Below are positions 45,030 through 54,007 of a stretch of 64,000 bases of DNA, one piece after another. The position numbers and the translations under genes are program-made. Source of the stretch: an uncultured Pelagibacteraceae bacterium. Lineage in GTDB: Bacteria > Pseudomonadota > Alphaproteobacteria > Pelagibacterales > Pelagibacteraceae. A model generated the notes under the pieces. It did no database searches. It worked only from the letters and a program-made list of their open reading frames with translations, and had not been told where the DNA came from. Every line of letters begins with the position of its first letter. Position 1 is the stretch's first letter. The stretch is taken from the NCBI GenBank assembly GCA_902569185.1, contig CACFTH010000002.1:1-64000 (forward strand), read 5' to 3'.

Positions 45030-45946
45030 ATTGGATTACAAAATTTATAAAACCAAAAATAAAATCTCTTTTTAAAAAGCAAGGATCAGATAATAAGGAG
45101 ACTTTGTGGGTAAATTGTGAATGTAAAAAATTAATTTATAAAGATGAACTTTTTAATAATCTAAGTGTTTGTCCATCATGTGGTTTTCACCATAAATTAA
45201 CATGCGAGGAAAGATTTAAAATATTTTTTGATAATAAAGAGTTTCAAATTTTAAAAACACCAGAGCCTGATGACGATCCATTAAAATTTCCAAAATATTC
45301 TGCTAAATTAAAACAAGCGAGAGAAAAAACAAAACAAAACGATGCAGTTTTAATTGCTGAAGGAAAGCTCGATGGATTAAGTGTAACAGTTGGTGCCCAG
45401 AATTTTAATTTTATAGGAGGAGCTGTTGGAGCAGCTTCAGGAGAGGCTTTTATTCATGGCGCTCAAAACGCAATAACAAATAAAACTCCTTTTATATTTT
45501 TTAGTTGTTCAGGTGGCCAAAAAATGCAGGAAGGTGCAATTGCTCTGATGCAAATGACTAGAACGGTTTTAGCTGTGAATGAATTAAAAAAAAATAATCT
45601 TCCTTATATTGTAGTAATTACAAATCCTACAACCGGGGGTGTTTCAGCAAGCTTTGCAACTTTAGGGGATATTTTAATCGGAGAACCAAAAAGTGTACTG
45701 GCATTTGCTGGGCGGAGAGTCATACAAAATACAGTAAAAGAAGAGTTGCCCGAAGATTTTCAAACAACAGAATTTGTTAAAGATCATGGTGGAATTGATC
45801 TTGTTGTAGAAAGAAAATATTTAAGATCAACAATATCAACTCTTTTATCAATTTTATTGAAGAAAAAAGAAGTTAAGAATATATCTGGTATAAATGATGA
45901 GTCAGATATCCAAGAATCTTTACAAAAAACTTCAAAAGCAATATAG
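45026..45946 (+). CDS. accD: Acetyl-CoA carboxylase carboxyltransferase beta subunit
   Basis: Partner of AccA (5646-6758); 306 aa. N-terminal zinc ribbon (CEC then CPSCGFHHKL), crotonase-like core with AVGAASGEA, CSGGQKMQEG, TNPTTGGVSAS and EPKSVLAFAGRRVI. The near-invariant Arg in SGGARMQE is Lys here. It lies in the common trpA-accD-folC order, and folC starts inside its last 53 bases. Confidence 0.93.
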   Translation: MNWITKFIKPKIKSLFKKQGSDNKETLWVNCECKKLIYKDELFNNLSVCPSCGFHHKLTCEERFKIFFDNKEFQILKTPEPDDDPLKFPKYSAKLKQAREKTKQNDAVLIAEGKLDGLSVTVGAQNFNFIGGAVGAASGEAFIHGAQNAITNKTPFIFFSCSGGQKMQEGAIALMQMTRTVLAVNELKKNNLPYIVVITNPTTGGVSASFATLGDILIGEPKSVLAFAGRRVIQNTVKEELPEDFQTTEFVKDHGGIDLVVERKYLRSTISTLLSILLKKKEVKNISGINDESDIQESLQKTSKAI

Positions 45947-47150
45947 CCGCCGTATTAATCTTGATCTTAAAAGGATTAAAAAAGTTTTACAAAAGTTAAA
46001 TAATCCCCAAGATCAAGTTGATAACGTTATTAATATTATTGGCAGTGATGGAAAAAATAGTGTTCTTACTTCTTTAAAATATTTCCTTGAGGCAAACAAA
46101 GAAAAAGTAAATACGTTTACAAGCCCACACTTGTATGATGTACGACAGAGGTTTTGGTTGGGTGACAGATTTATTACAATCAACGAAATTAAAAAATATA
46201 AAAAACTGATTGAAAAAACAAAAGTAAAATTGACTCTATTTGAATTGCTTACATGTATTTACGTTTTGTCAGCCAAAAATACTGATGATACATCTTTTAA
46301 TCTTATTGAAAGTGGACTTCTTTTCAAAAAAGATAGTACAAATCTTTGGGAATTTCCTATGGCTCAAATTATTACAAATATAAATTATCAACATCAGGAA
46401 TGGGTTTTTCCAAAAACTATTAAAGAAATTTGTAAACAAAAAGTAGGTTACTTAAGTAAAAATACTAATATTTATGTAGGAAGTCAAAAACCAGGCACCC
46501 TTAAAGTTATTAAAAGTTTTCTTAAAAAAAACCCAAGTGACTGTTCATTTCATAATACATGGAGAATATTGACTATTAAAAATATAAAATGTTACAAAGA
46601 CAAAGATCATTTTATTAAATTGGTATCAAAAAATATTCATTCTGAGGGTTTGTGGGACAACGTTGGTTTAGCAATAAAAGTAGCCTTGGATTTAGGGGTT
46701 AAAGAGAACATAATTGAAAAAACTGTTCCAAAAATAAAATTTGAAGGCCGAGTTCAGTTTATTAAAGGTAAAATTACGAAAAAAAGAAAAAATAGAATAT
46801 TAGTTGATGGATGTCATAGTTATACATCATCAAAAAACTTAGCAAATTTTCTTAAAAACCAAAAGACTCCTGTTTATGGTATTTGGGGTAGTCTTAAAAA
46901 TAAGAACCCTAATGAAAATATCAAAAATTTTAAAGGTATTTTTAAAAAGCTGATAACAATTAAAATTCCAAATGAAGCAAACGCTTTAAGTGCATCAGAA
47001 TTAAAAAAAATAGCTTTGAAAAATAGATTTGATACGGAAGAAGCTAAAAATATTAAAGATGCATTAAATAAATTACCAAACAGTAAAAGAAATTTAATAG
47101 TTATATTTGGAAGTTTGTACCTTGTTGGTCATGTTTTAAGTATAAATTAG
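45894..47150 (+). CDS. folC: Folylpolyglutamate/dihydrofolate synthase FolC-like, divergent
   Basis: 418 aa in the usual accD-folC-trxA position. FolC adds glutamate to (dihydro)folate using ATP. The P-loop, usually GTNGKGST, reads GSDGKNSV (residues 50-57), the Gly-rich segment EVGLGGRLDATN reads ESGLLFKKDSTN (139-150), and DH reads QH (166-167). TSPHL and the late ILVDGCHS are recognisable. The start (ATG at 45894 or 45897) overlaps accD; the start of the family domain supports it. Confidence 0.8.
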   Translation: MMSQISKNLYKKLQKQYSRRINLDLKRIKKVLQKLNNPQDQVDNVINIIGSDGKNSVLTSLKYFLEANKEKVNTFTSPHLYDVRQRFWLGDRFITINEIKKYKKLIEKTKVKLTLFELLTCIYVLSAKNTDDTSFNLIESGLLFKKDSTNLWEFPMAQIITNINYQHQEWVFPKTIKEICKQKVGYLSKNTNIYVGSQKPGTLKVIKSFLKKNPSDCSFHNTWRILTIKNIKCYKDKDHFIKLVSKNIHSEGLWDNVGLAIKVALDLGVKENIIEKTVPKIKFEGRVQFIKGKITKKRKNRILVDGCHSYTSSKNLANFLKNQKTPVYGIWGSLKNKNPNENIKNFKGIFKKLITIKIPNEANALSASELKKIALKNRFDTEEAKNIKDALNKLPNSKRNLIVIFGSLYLVGHVLSIN

Positions 47151-47467
47151 ATATTTTCTTTAATCCAAGACACAATATTTGATTTTGTAGTGGCGCCAAC
47201 TTTAGTTGCTTTTAACTCTCCAGATTTAAATAATAACATAGTGGGAATTCCTCTTACACCAAACTTGGTTGGTGTATTAGGTTCTTCATCAATATTATGC
47301 TTTGCAATAGTTATTTCGTTAGACATTTCTTCAGAAATCTCCTCTAAGATTGGCCCAATCTGCTTACAAGGCCCGCACCATTCAGCCCAAAAATCAACTA
47401 TTGTTGGTTTTTGTGATTTCATCACTTCAGTATCAAAATTTTCATCCGTAACTTTTTTCGTTGGCAT
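47147..47467 (-). CDS. trxA: Thioredoxin
   Basis: 106 aa, cytoplasmic disulfide reductant. Active site WCGPC at residues 30-34 and cis-Pro loop GVRGIPTMLLF are fully canonical. It lies convergent to folC (4-bp overlap), the usual folC-trxA proximity but on the opposite strand. Its intact motifs contrast with the diverged block beside it. Confidence 0.97.
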   Translation of the reverse strand: MPTKKVTDENFDTEVMKSQKPTIVDFWAEWCGPCKQIGPILEEISEEMSNEITIAKHNIDEEPNTPTKFGVRGIPTMLLFKSGELKATKVGATTKSNIVSWIKENI

Positions 47468-47501
47468 AATTTATAAATAGGTGTTTTTTTTTAAATGTCA
47501 A

Positions 47502-48920
47502 CTACGCTCTTGAGTAGTTCTTTTCTAATTCTTCAACGTATACGTTAATGTCCTCTAACATTTTTAATTTTTTTGTTTCTTTATTTTTTTCAAATTTAGC
47601 CCTTAAATCATCAATCTCCTTATAAGTCCTAGGAATAGTATTCCATTTTTTTTCATCAGTAGTTGATAGAACTCTTTTTACTATTGTGTTGTGTATTTCA
47701 TCATAATCCTCTTTTGGTAATAAGTCAGGTTTTTCTTGGTAAAGTAATTTTTTTCCAAAGTAGTGAAACCTTTTATCTTTGAATTTTTGTAAATAATTAA
47801 GTTTTTTTTCCCAATCAACCTCATGAAATCCAGGCAATATTTTATTATCTTCAGCTGGAGGAAAATTATATAAACTTTCCTCTTCACAAATATCTTCCTG
47901 AGATTGGGTTTCAGCTTTATCTTGCGCTTCATCTCTTAAAATTACTTCGACTTTTTCGGCAAATTTTTTATCTCTCTTTATAATTTCAGCTCTTTCTCTT
48001 AATTTTTTAATACCTATCATTTTGTATTCTTCGAAATGATCTATATAAGATGGATTCATTACAATTGGGTGTTTGTTGTGGCGGCATGTTCTTAAAACTT
48101 TTGGTGGCTTTTTTAACTCGACTTTTAAAACTTCAATTGGCATATTTATATAAATATTTGGGTCATGTTTGAGATCAAAAGTTTTTGGCCACTGGTATAT
48201 TGGATGTTGACAAACAAAAGTTTGAACAAACGGAACTACCTTTCCATAATAAAATTCATTTGCGCAAAATAGGGTTTCGTTTTTAATAATTTTTAAACTT
48301 TCCTCTTTGTTCGATGTTAAAAGGCTGCTTTCCCAAACACTTGGGGCTTTCTTTCTTATTATTCTTGCAATTTCTAGGGTTGCACTACAATCACCTATTG
48401 CTGTGTGAGCGGCATGCTTTATTCCATTTAAAGGAGCCATTGTATCAAGTTTATATTCTAAATTTCCTTTTGCGTTAGTTGCGTTCTTTAAAGTATTTGG
48501 ATAATAAAGATTGGCAGCTCTTGCAAGGTTAAGTAAATCGCCCTCTTTATTACCGTTTGTTGTTGAAGTAAATGGGTATTGTAAATTTTGAAACAGTGTA
48601 TTTCTCCAAAAAATTTGGTCGAACTCAATGTTATTCCAACCAATATAAGTGACCTTCCCCCAGCTTTTTAATTTACCCACAAATTGTTTCACCATTTCAT
48701 AATGAGAAAGATTTGTTTCTTTCAACTTTTTTGGGGTAGTGTTACTCACTATCAAAGACATAGCTTCTGGAATAATACCTGGAGATAACCTGCATCTTGC
48801 ATCAAACCTATCAAGTTCGTTTAGTTGATCGTCAGCAAGTATTGCTCCAACTTCAATTATTTGTCCCCACTGTTTATTTGATGAGGTTGTTTCAAAATCG
48901 TAAAATACAAAATTTGACAT
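47502..48920 (-). CDS. sbcB: Exodeoxyribonuclease I (SbcB-type)
   Basis: 472 aa, 3'-5' exonuclease on single-stranded DNA. DnaQ-like domain: FYDFETTSS (Exo I), IGWNNIEFDQIFWRN (Exo II) and HTAIGDCSATLEIA (Exo III), then the ExoI-specific C-terminal region with predicted SH3-like and helical parts (HKHPIVMNPSYI). It lies between trxA and rmuC, all minus strand. Confidence 0.88.
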   Translation of the reverse strand: MSNFVFYDFETTSSNKQWGQIIEVGAILADDQLNELDRFDARCRLSPGIIPEAMSLIVSNTTPKKLKETNLSHYEMVKQFVGKLKSWGKVTYIGWNNIEFDQIFWRNTLFQNLQYPFTSTTNGNKEGDLLNLARAANLYYPNTLKNATNAKGNLEYKLDTMAPLNGIKHAAHTAIGDCSATLEIARIIRKKAPSVWESSLLTSNKEESLKIIKNETLFCANEFYYGKVVPFVQTFVCQHPIYQWPKTFDLKHDPNIYINMPIEVLKVELKKPPKVLRTCRHNKHPIVMNPSYIDHFEEYKMIGIKKLRERAEIIKRDKKFAEKVEVILRDEAQDKAETQSQEDICEEESLYNFPPAEDNKILPGFHEVDWEKKLNYLQKFKDKRFHYFGKKLLYQEKPDLLPKEDYDEIHNTIVKRVLSTTDEKKWNTIPRTYKEIDDLRAKFEKNKETKKLKMLEDINVYVEELEKNYSRA

Positions 48921-48933
48921 CTAGGAAATTTAT

Positions 48934-49965
48934 TTACTTAAAGACTTTTATTTTATCAGAGTTTTCTTCGACTGTCTCTTTTACAGTCCCTGGATCTTTA
49001 ATGTTATTTAGAGTATTCATTATAGATCTAGCGTCCCTACCAAAACTATCAGTTGAAGTCATGGCTTGTTCTAATTTTTTTCTTAAATCAATAATCCCAT
49101 CAAAATGTTTTTCAAATCTTCTGGATATAAGTTTTAGGTCACTATAAATCTGAGTTGCGTGTTTCTGAACTTTAAGTGTTTGGAATCCTAAATGATAAGA
49201 CTGTAAAAGCGCTGATAAGGTATTAGGTCCTGCAATAGTAATTTTATATTTTGTTCTAAGTTCCTCGAGTAAAAGTTCTTTTGTCTTTGGATCACGATAA
49301 CTTGAAAGTTCTGCAAATAATCCTTCTGTGGGTGCATACACAATTGCAAAGTCTGTCGTTTTAGGTGGAGCAATATACTTTGCACTAACAGTTTTAGCCT
49401 TGTTTCTAAAAGCGGAGGCCAAATCTTTTCTAGCATGGGCTAAGGCTTCTTTGTCTTTGGCTTGATAAGCATTATCTATCTCTTTAAATTTTTCAATTGG
49501 CCAATGACTGTCAACAGGAACAAGAACATCTTGAAGTTTAATTGCAAATTCAACAGTATCACCAGTTTCATCAGACTTCATTTTAACATTTTCAATGTAT
49601 TGGGTTGCGGGTAACAAATCCTTTAAAAGTGACGCTAAAGAAAATTCTGCCAGGACTCCATATTGTTTTACACCAGCAAGTATTCGACTAAAATTATCTT
49701 GGCTTTTGTTTAAAGCTTCAACTTGCTTGTTAAAAACCCCTACTTTTTCATCTACTCTTGTTAGAGCTCCAGACATATCTTTGGCTATGTCTTTAGACAT
49801 ACTCCCAAAAGACTGACTAAAAGTATCTTTAAAAGAATTGAATTCATTTTTAAAAGCCAGGGTTGGATCCTCAGTTTTTTGTTGTTTGTTACGGATTAAA
49901 AAGAATATCACTAGAATATTTAAGGCTAGTAAAACAGCTATGAGAGTAATTAGTATTATGTCCAT
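48934..49965 (-). CDS. rmuC: RmuC-family DNA recombination protein
   Basis: 343 aa: one N-terminal membrane helix (about 4-24), a coiled-coil segment, and the RmuC nuclease-like domain (GVLAEFSLASLLKDLLP, DVLVPVDSHWPIEKF, TTDFAIVYAPTEGLFAEL, GPNTLSALLQS). RmuC limits DNA inversions in E. coli. It lies next to sbcB, suggesting a DNA-repair pair. Confidence 0.9.
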   Translation of the reverse strand: MDIILITLIAVLLALNILVIFFLIRNKQQKTEDPTLAFKNEFNSFKDTFSQSFGSMSKDIAKDMSGALTRVDEKVGVFNKQVEALNKSQDNFSRILAGVKQYGVLAEFSLASLLKDLLPATQYIENVKMKSDETGDTVEFAIKLQDVLVPVDSHWPIEKFKEIDNAYQAKDKEALAHARKDLASAFRNKAKTVSAKYIAPPKTTDFAIVYAPTEGLFAELSSYRDPKTKELLLEELRTKYKITIAGPNTLSALLQSYHLGFQTLKVQKHATQIYSDLKLISRRFEKHFDGIIDLRKKLEQAMTSTDSFGRDARSIMNTLNNIKDPGTVKETVEENSDKIKVFK

Positions 49966-50024
49966 TTATTTATATATACGGTGTATTTGCTAAATTACAA
50001 ATTTTAATTTAAATAATGTAATTC

Positions 50025-50642
50025 ATGAGATTTTTTGTATATTTTTTATCAGCTCTATTTATTTTTACAACCGTCAGTTCAAAAGAATTCCGAATCGATT
50101 TTAGTGATGAGGGTATGAAGCTTTTAAAGAAAAGGGGGTTTGGAAAAAAAACAAGTTATACAAACGGTAAAGACGATAAAGGGTGGTATTTAAAAGCTGA
50201 AGCTAATGATAGCGCTACTGGTCTTGGAATGGAGATAGAAAAAGATCTTCTGCAGGAAATGCCTTTTTTAAACATTACTTTTAAAATTGAAAAGGATTTT
50301 GAAATTATTGATCAAAAAACTAAAGATGGTCATGATTGGACAGCAAGAGTAATGGTTGGTCATGGAAAAAAAGTTGGTGCGAAACTATTAAGTCTGGCTC
50401 ATTCCTCTTTTCTAGAGGAAGGCTTTTTACAACAAAGCCCTTGGACAAAAGGAAGCAGAGATTACGTAATATCAAATGATAAGAGTGGTGAATGGCATAC
50501 TCGAAAGGTAAATGTTAAGGAATTGCTTGAAGAAACACATGGTATTTCATTCACTAACTTTATCGCTTTATTTTCAGACTCAAATAATTCAAAACAAAAA
50601 ATTATTGCATATTATAGAGATATCTATTTTAGTAGTGAGTGA
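50025..50642 (+). CDS. Secreted DUF3047-like protein
   Basis: 205 aa with a signal peptide (about 1-18). The body resembles the DUF3047 family, which binds or coats unknown ligands: WYLKAEANDSATGL, DWTARVMVGHG and a late IAYYRDIYF strand. It overlaps the TauD-family gene by 4 bp, so the two are co-translated. Family assignment is from memory and moderate. Confidence 0.7.
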   Translation: MRFFVYFLSALFIFTTVSSKEFRIDFSDEGMKLLKKRGFGKKTSYTNGKDDKGWYLKAEANDSATGLGMEIEKDLLQEMPFLNITFKIEKDFEIIDQKTKDGHDWTARVMVGHGKKVGAKLLSLAHSSFLEEGFLQQSPWTKGSRDYVISNDKSGEWHTRKVNVKELLEETHGISFTNFIALFSDSNNSKQKIIAYYRDIYFSSE

Positions 50643-51439
50643 TGAGTATAAAAGTAAATCCGTTTAAAAATAATATTGGTGCTTCAATTTCTTGTAATCT
50701 TAAATCTTTAGAACCAAAAACTATTAACCAAATCAAAGAAGCTCTTAATAATTATGGTTTTGTTTGCTTTAGAGACCAAAATTTAGAGCCAGGTGAATAT
50801 TTAAAATTTGCCCAAAAGCTCGGCAAAATTAAAGAATATCCAATGTTAAAAGATTTAGAAAACCATAAAGGTATCACTGTTGTTGAGAGAAAAGAGAACG
50901 ATAAAGGAAAATCTTATGGTGAGGGATGGCATACAGATAGTAGTTATTTGGATAAAACTCCTAAATACACATGTCTTATGGGTAAAATAGTTAAAAAAGA
51001 TCAAGGTCAAACACTTTTTGCTTCACAATTAGCATCTTACGATGCATTAGATCAAAAAACTAAAGATAAAATTGAAAATCTTGTAGGTGTATTCAGTTCA
51101 GCAGGACCTATATCAGTTACTAGACTTGAGAGGGAAGCTGAGAGAGGAACTGGAAAGTCAAAAGATTTTTTGGCTGAACACTCAATTGTAAAAAAAGTTG
51201 GTAGTAAAAAAACACTTTATTTAAGTCCTGGTCACACAATCGCCATAAAAAATCTAGGTGAAGAAGAGTCTAAAAATTTGTTAAAGTTTTTATTCAACCA
51301 TCAAACGAAAAAGGAGTTTCAAACTAGCTTTTTCTGGGAAAAAAACACAATTGTTATTTGGGATAATCACTCAGTCATACATTCAGCCACACCTTATCAA
51401 GGCAGAAGAATGATGCACAGAATTATTCTAGACGCATAA
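50639..51439 (+). CDS. TauD/TfdA-family Fe(II)/2-oxoglutarate dioxygenase
   Basis: 266 aa. The 2-His-1-carboxylate iron site is visible as WHTDSSY (HxD) and the distal His in HSATPYQGRRMMHR, whose Arg binds 2-oxoglutarate. The N-terminus has FVCFRDQNLEPGEYLKFAQKLG, typical of the family. The substrate (taurine, alkylsulfate, phenoxyacetate-type or other) cannot be told. It is paired with a secreted DUF3047-like protein. Confidence 0.87.
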   Translation: MMSIKVNPFKNNIGASISCNLKSLEPKTINQIKEALNNYGFVCFRDQNLEPGEYLKFAQKLGKIKEYPMLKDLENHKGITVVERKENDKGKSYGEGWHTDSSYLDKTPKYTCLMGKIVKKDQGQTLFASQLASYDALDQKTKDKIENLVGVFSSAGPISVTRLEREAERGTGKSKDFLAEHSIVKKVGSKKTLYLSPGHTIAIKNLGEEESKNLLKFLFNHQTKKEFQTSFFWEKNTIVIWDNHSVIHSATPYQGRRMMHRIILDA

Positions 51440-51493
51440 AAAAAACAAATTTCAGCCCCTCTTAAAACAAAAAGTCTAACTATTTTTAAATTT

Positions 51494-51706
51494 ATGAAAA
51501 ATATAATTATCATTTTGACATGTGCTTTGTTCCTTGCAAACTGTAGTAATCGTTACGTTCTTGGTACTAAATGTACTAGTCCAGATAAAGTAACTGGCGC
51601 TTATGAAAAATCATTCATTTGGTCTGTTGACAAAACTATGAATGATGATGCCTTCGGAAAAAGAATTTCTAAACAAAACTGTCCTAAGATAGCTAAAAAA
51701 TCTTAA
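51494..51706 (+). CDS. Small predicted lipoprotein
   Basis: 70 aa with a lipoprotein signal (IIIILTCALFLANC, lipobox LANC, cysteine at residue 17) and a short mature part with two further cysteines. It is followed 22 bp later by the 33-residue membrane micro-ORF. No family recognised. Confidence 0.7.
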   Translation: MKNIIIILTCALFLANCSNRYVLGTKCTSPDKVTGAYEKSFIWSVDKTMNDDAFGKRISKQNCPKIAKKS

Positions 51707-51728
51707 TTTTAGGAATACTTTAGAAAAT

Positions 51729-51830
51729 ATGATTACCGTTGGCCTTGTACTGCTTGGTCTTGCCGCACTATTGGTGTCTTTTTTAATCGTGAACTTTGAT
51801 TCTAAAAACGATAAAAAAGACACCGAATGA
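51729..51830 (+). CDS. 33-residue single-helix membrane micro-protein
   Basis: Atg at 51729 to TGA at 51828-51830. One hydrophobic helix (residues 2-21, ITVGLVLLGLAALLVSFLIV) followed by a charged tail (NFDSKNDKKDTE). Its stop overlaps the start of the NAPE-PLD-like gene by the ATGA arrangement, so the downstream gene may depend on its translation. The ribosome site is weak. The composition fits a real membrane peptide, but expression is unproven. Confidence 0.55.
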   Translation: MITVGLVLLGLAALLVSFLIVNFDSKNDKKDTE

Positions 51831-52909
51831 TTAAATATTTCCTATTTATACTTTTCATTTTTTCTTTTAATAATTTAAGTGCGATGGATAAAAAACCATA
51901 TCATCATATTTATAAGGATGGAAAATTACATGCTTTTAGAAATCTTGAGGGTGGCCCTAAAAGAGACCCTAATTTTAAATGGGACTGGAAAGTTTTTAGA
52001 GAGGAAAAAAAGAAACTTAAGATTGATTACCCACCTGAGCATGTAATAGACAAAAAAATAGTTTTAAAAAATCTTGAAAAACATAAATCTGATTCCTACG
52101 TGATGTGGCTTGATCACGCGAGCTTTATAATTAAACTTGGAGATACTACAATTATTACTGATCCTGTATTTGAAAAAAATTATGGACCTATGATATTTGG
52201 TCCCAAAAAATTTATAGAGTCTCCATTAACTCTCAAGGAAATTCCTAAAATAAATTTATTTTTACTTACTCACAATCATTATGATCACATGAGTATTCGT
52301 ACTATTAAAAACTTTCCTTACAAGGATGCTAAAGTCCTTGCACCTCTAAAACTTGGAAAATATTTTACAAGGAATGGCTATAAAAAAGATACTGTTAAAG
52401 AAATGGATTGGTTCGATAAAATCAAAATTAATGATGAAATCACTGTGACGATGCTTCCAAGTCAACATTGGTCTAAGAGGTGGATTTGGGGAGATGGAAA
52501 TACAAATAGAAGTCTTTGGGGAAGTTTTTTAATCGAATATAAAGGTAAAAAAATCTTTTTTGCCTGCGATACTGGTCCTGCGCCTTTTTATAAAGAATTA
52601 GGAAAAAAATTTGGTCCTATCGATTTGGGTTTCGGAAATTTAGGCGCCTATAATTTCTATCCAATTGTTCCTGTCAAAGATAAATCTACTGCCCATGCTA
52701 ATCCGGAAGAACTTTTGTCATTAATGAAAGATTTAAAGGTTAAAAAGGTTATAGGAATGCATTGGGGTACAGCAATTTTAAGTTTAGAACCTATTTGGGA
52801 GCCTCCAGTTAGATTTAAAGCAAATGCTGAAAAAAATGGTTACAAAAAAGAGGATGCAATTATATTTAAAATTGGTGAGATTAAAAAATTAGATGATCTC
52901 ATTAACTAG
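51827..52909 (+). CDS. Exported metallo-beta-lactamase-fold hydrolase, NAPE-PLD-like
   Basis: 360 aa with a signal peptide (about 1-20). Metal site: LTHNHYDHMS, SQHWSKRW, CDTGPAP and the late MHWGT. Overall similar to N-acylphosphatidylethanolamine phospholipase D and UlaG-like MBL proteins. It may act on lipids or small metabolites in the periplasm; substrate unknown. It overlaps the micro-ORF by 4 bp and convergent 52902-53984 by 8 bp. Confidence 0.82.
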   Translation: MIKYFLFILFIFSFNNLSAMDKKPYHHIYKDGKLHAFRNLEGGPKRDPNFKWDWKVFREEKKKLKIDYPPEHVIDKKIVLKNLEKHKSDSYVMWLDHASFIIKLGDTTIITDPVFEKNYGPMIFGPKKFIESPLTLKEIPKINLFLLTHNHYDHMSIRTIKNFPYKDAKVLAPLKLGKYFTRNGYKKDTVKEMDWFDKIKINDEITVTMLPSQHWSKRWIWGDGNTNRSLWGSFLIEYKGKKIFFACDTGPAPFYKELGKKFGPIDLGFGNLGAYNFYPIVPVKDKSTAHANPEELLSLMKDLKVKKVIGMHWGTAILSLEPIWEPPVRFKANAEKNGYKKEDAIIFKIGEIKKLDDLIN

Positions 52910-53984
52910 CTTTTTTGAAGTTTTCTCTAATTCTCTCTAAGTAAAGTATAAGACTATCAGTTAAATCATCTCCAAATTTAAATATGGCATTTCGATTATA
53001 TTCCCTAGTCTCATTCTTAATTTTATCTTCAACTATAATTTCTTGTTTATCGTCCTGATCTTTTACGTAGATTAGTATTAAAAAATTTTCGTTTTGCTCT
53101 TGATCTTCCCTAATAATTATTTCTGATTGTTCGTAAACCAAATTTATAATTCTCAAAAGATCTGCGTTCTTTGGCAAATATTTCTTATTTATTTGATATA
53201 CCAGACTGGTTGCAGAGCGAGTATAACTTTCTAAGCTTGTTTCTATCAACTCTCTTTGAGCTAAGTAGGCTTTTTCTTTTGCTCTAATTTCCTCTACCGT
53301 TGCTTGATCTGATAGGGTGACACCAAGTTCTTCAACACGTTTTCTTAATCTTTCATTTCTAAGGGCTTTGTATTTTTGACGAACTTTATCAATTCGATCT
53401 TGAAAAGCTTTATAATCTTCTTTTTCAATATTTAAGCTATATTTTTCGATTGCCTTCAGCTCTTCTAACTCTCTAGCCCTAAACTTCTCTAATGTTTTTT
53501 CAAGTTTGACTTCATCTAAAAATTTAATTTGTTTTTGTTTTTCCTTTTCTCTGATGTTTTTTTGCTCTTCTCTTATAAAAGTTTTTAACTCTACAGCTCT
53601 TTTTCTGGCTAATTCTTTTTCTTCTTTTATTTCTTTTTTAAGAAGCTCTTTCCTCAAAGAGGATTGTGTTTTTCTTTGTTTTTCAATCTCTCTGGCCTTT
53701 TTTAATTCCTGTCTTGCTTTATTTTTTTTATAAATAACAATTCTATTGGTGATAGGAGAAACCATCTTTTTTAAAAGGTCTTTAAAGCTAAATTTCATTC
53801 GAACCTTTGGAAGTTTTAAAAGCTTTTTAAAATTGAGCTTTTTTGATGGAATCTTAGTGGATCTTACTTTTATTCTCGATTTACGTTTGATTTTTTTTTG
53901 TTTTTTTCTTTTCTTTATTTTTGGTCTTTTTAAAATTTTTTTGACCTTTTTTTTAATTTTTCTTAATTTTTTCTTTTTTTTCAT
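52902..53984 (-). CDS. Lys/Arg-rich coiled-coil protein, unknown
   Basis: 360 aa. Residues 1-60 are about half Lys/Arg (KKKLRKIKKKVKKILK), then a long charged coiled coil (about 95-235) rich in E, K and R, then a folded-looking C-terminal part (LLRIINLVYEQSEIIIRED). No enzyme motif. It could bind nucleic acid or membrane phosphates. A perfect hairpin (53983-54007) includes its start codon. I do not recognise the family. Confidence 0.75.
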   Translation of the reverse strand: MKKKKKLRKIKKKVKKILKRPKIKKRKKQKKIKRKSRIKVRSTKIPSKKLNFKKLLKLPKVRMKFSFKDLLKKMVSPITNRIVIYKKNKARQELKKAREIEKQRKTQSSLRKELLKKEIKEEKELARKRAVELKTFIREEQKNIREKEKQKQIKFLDEVKLEKTLEKFRARELEELKAIEKYSLNIEKEDYKAFQDRIDKVRQKYKALRNERLRKRVEELGVTLSDQATVEEIRAKEKAYLAQRELIETSLESYTRSATSLVYQINKKYLPKNADLLRIINLVYEQSEIIIREDQEQNENFLILIYVKDQDDKQEIIVEDKIKNETREYNRNAIFKFGDDLTDSLILYLERIRENFKKAS

Positions 53985-54007
53985 CTGCTATTTTATTAAT
54001 AGCAGAT
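53983..54007 (-). promoter_or_regulatory. 10-bp hairpin across the start of the Lys/Arg-rich gene
   Basis: ATCTGCTATT and AATAGCAGAT form a perfect 10-bp inverted repeat with a 5-nt loop. In the minus-strand mRNA the end of the 3' arm contains the A and U of the start codon, so pairing would block initiation. It also lies 6 bp after the cfa stop and might act as its 3' end, but no T tract follows. Confidence 0.55.

Noticed and set aside
47500-47525. Inverted repeat AACTAC...GTAGTT at the sbcB 3' end
   Set aside because: Only 6-bp arms with an 8-nt loop and no T tract in the right place; too weak to call a terminator.
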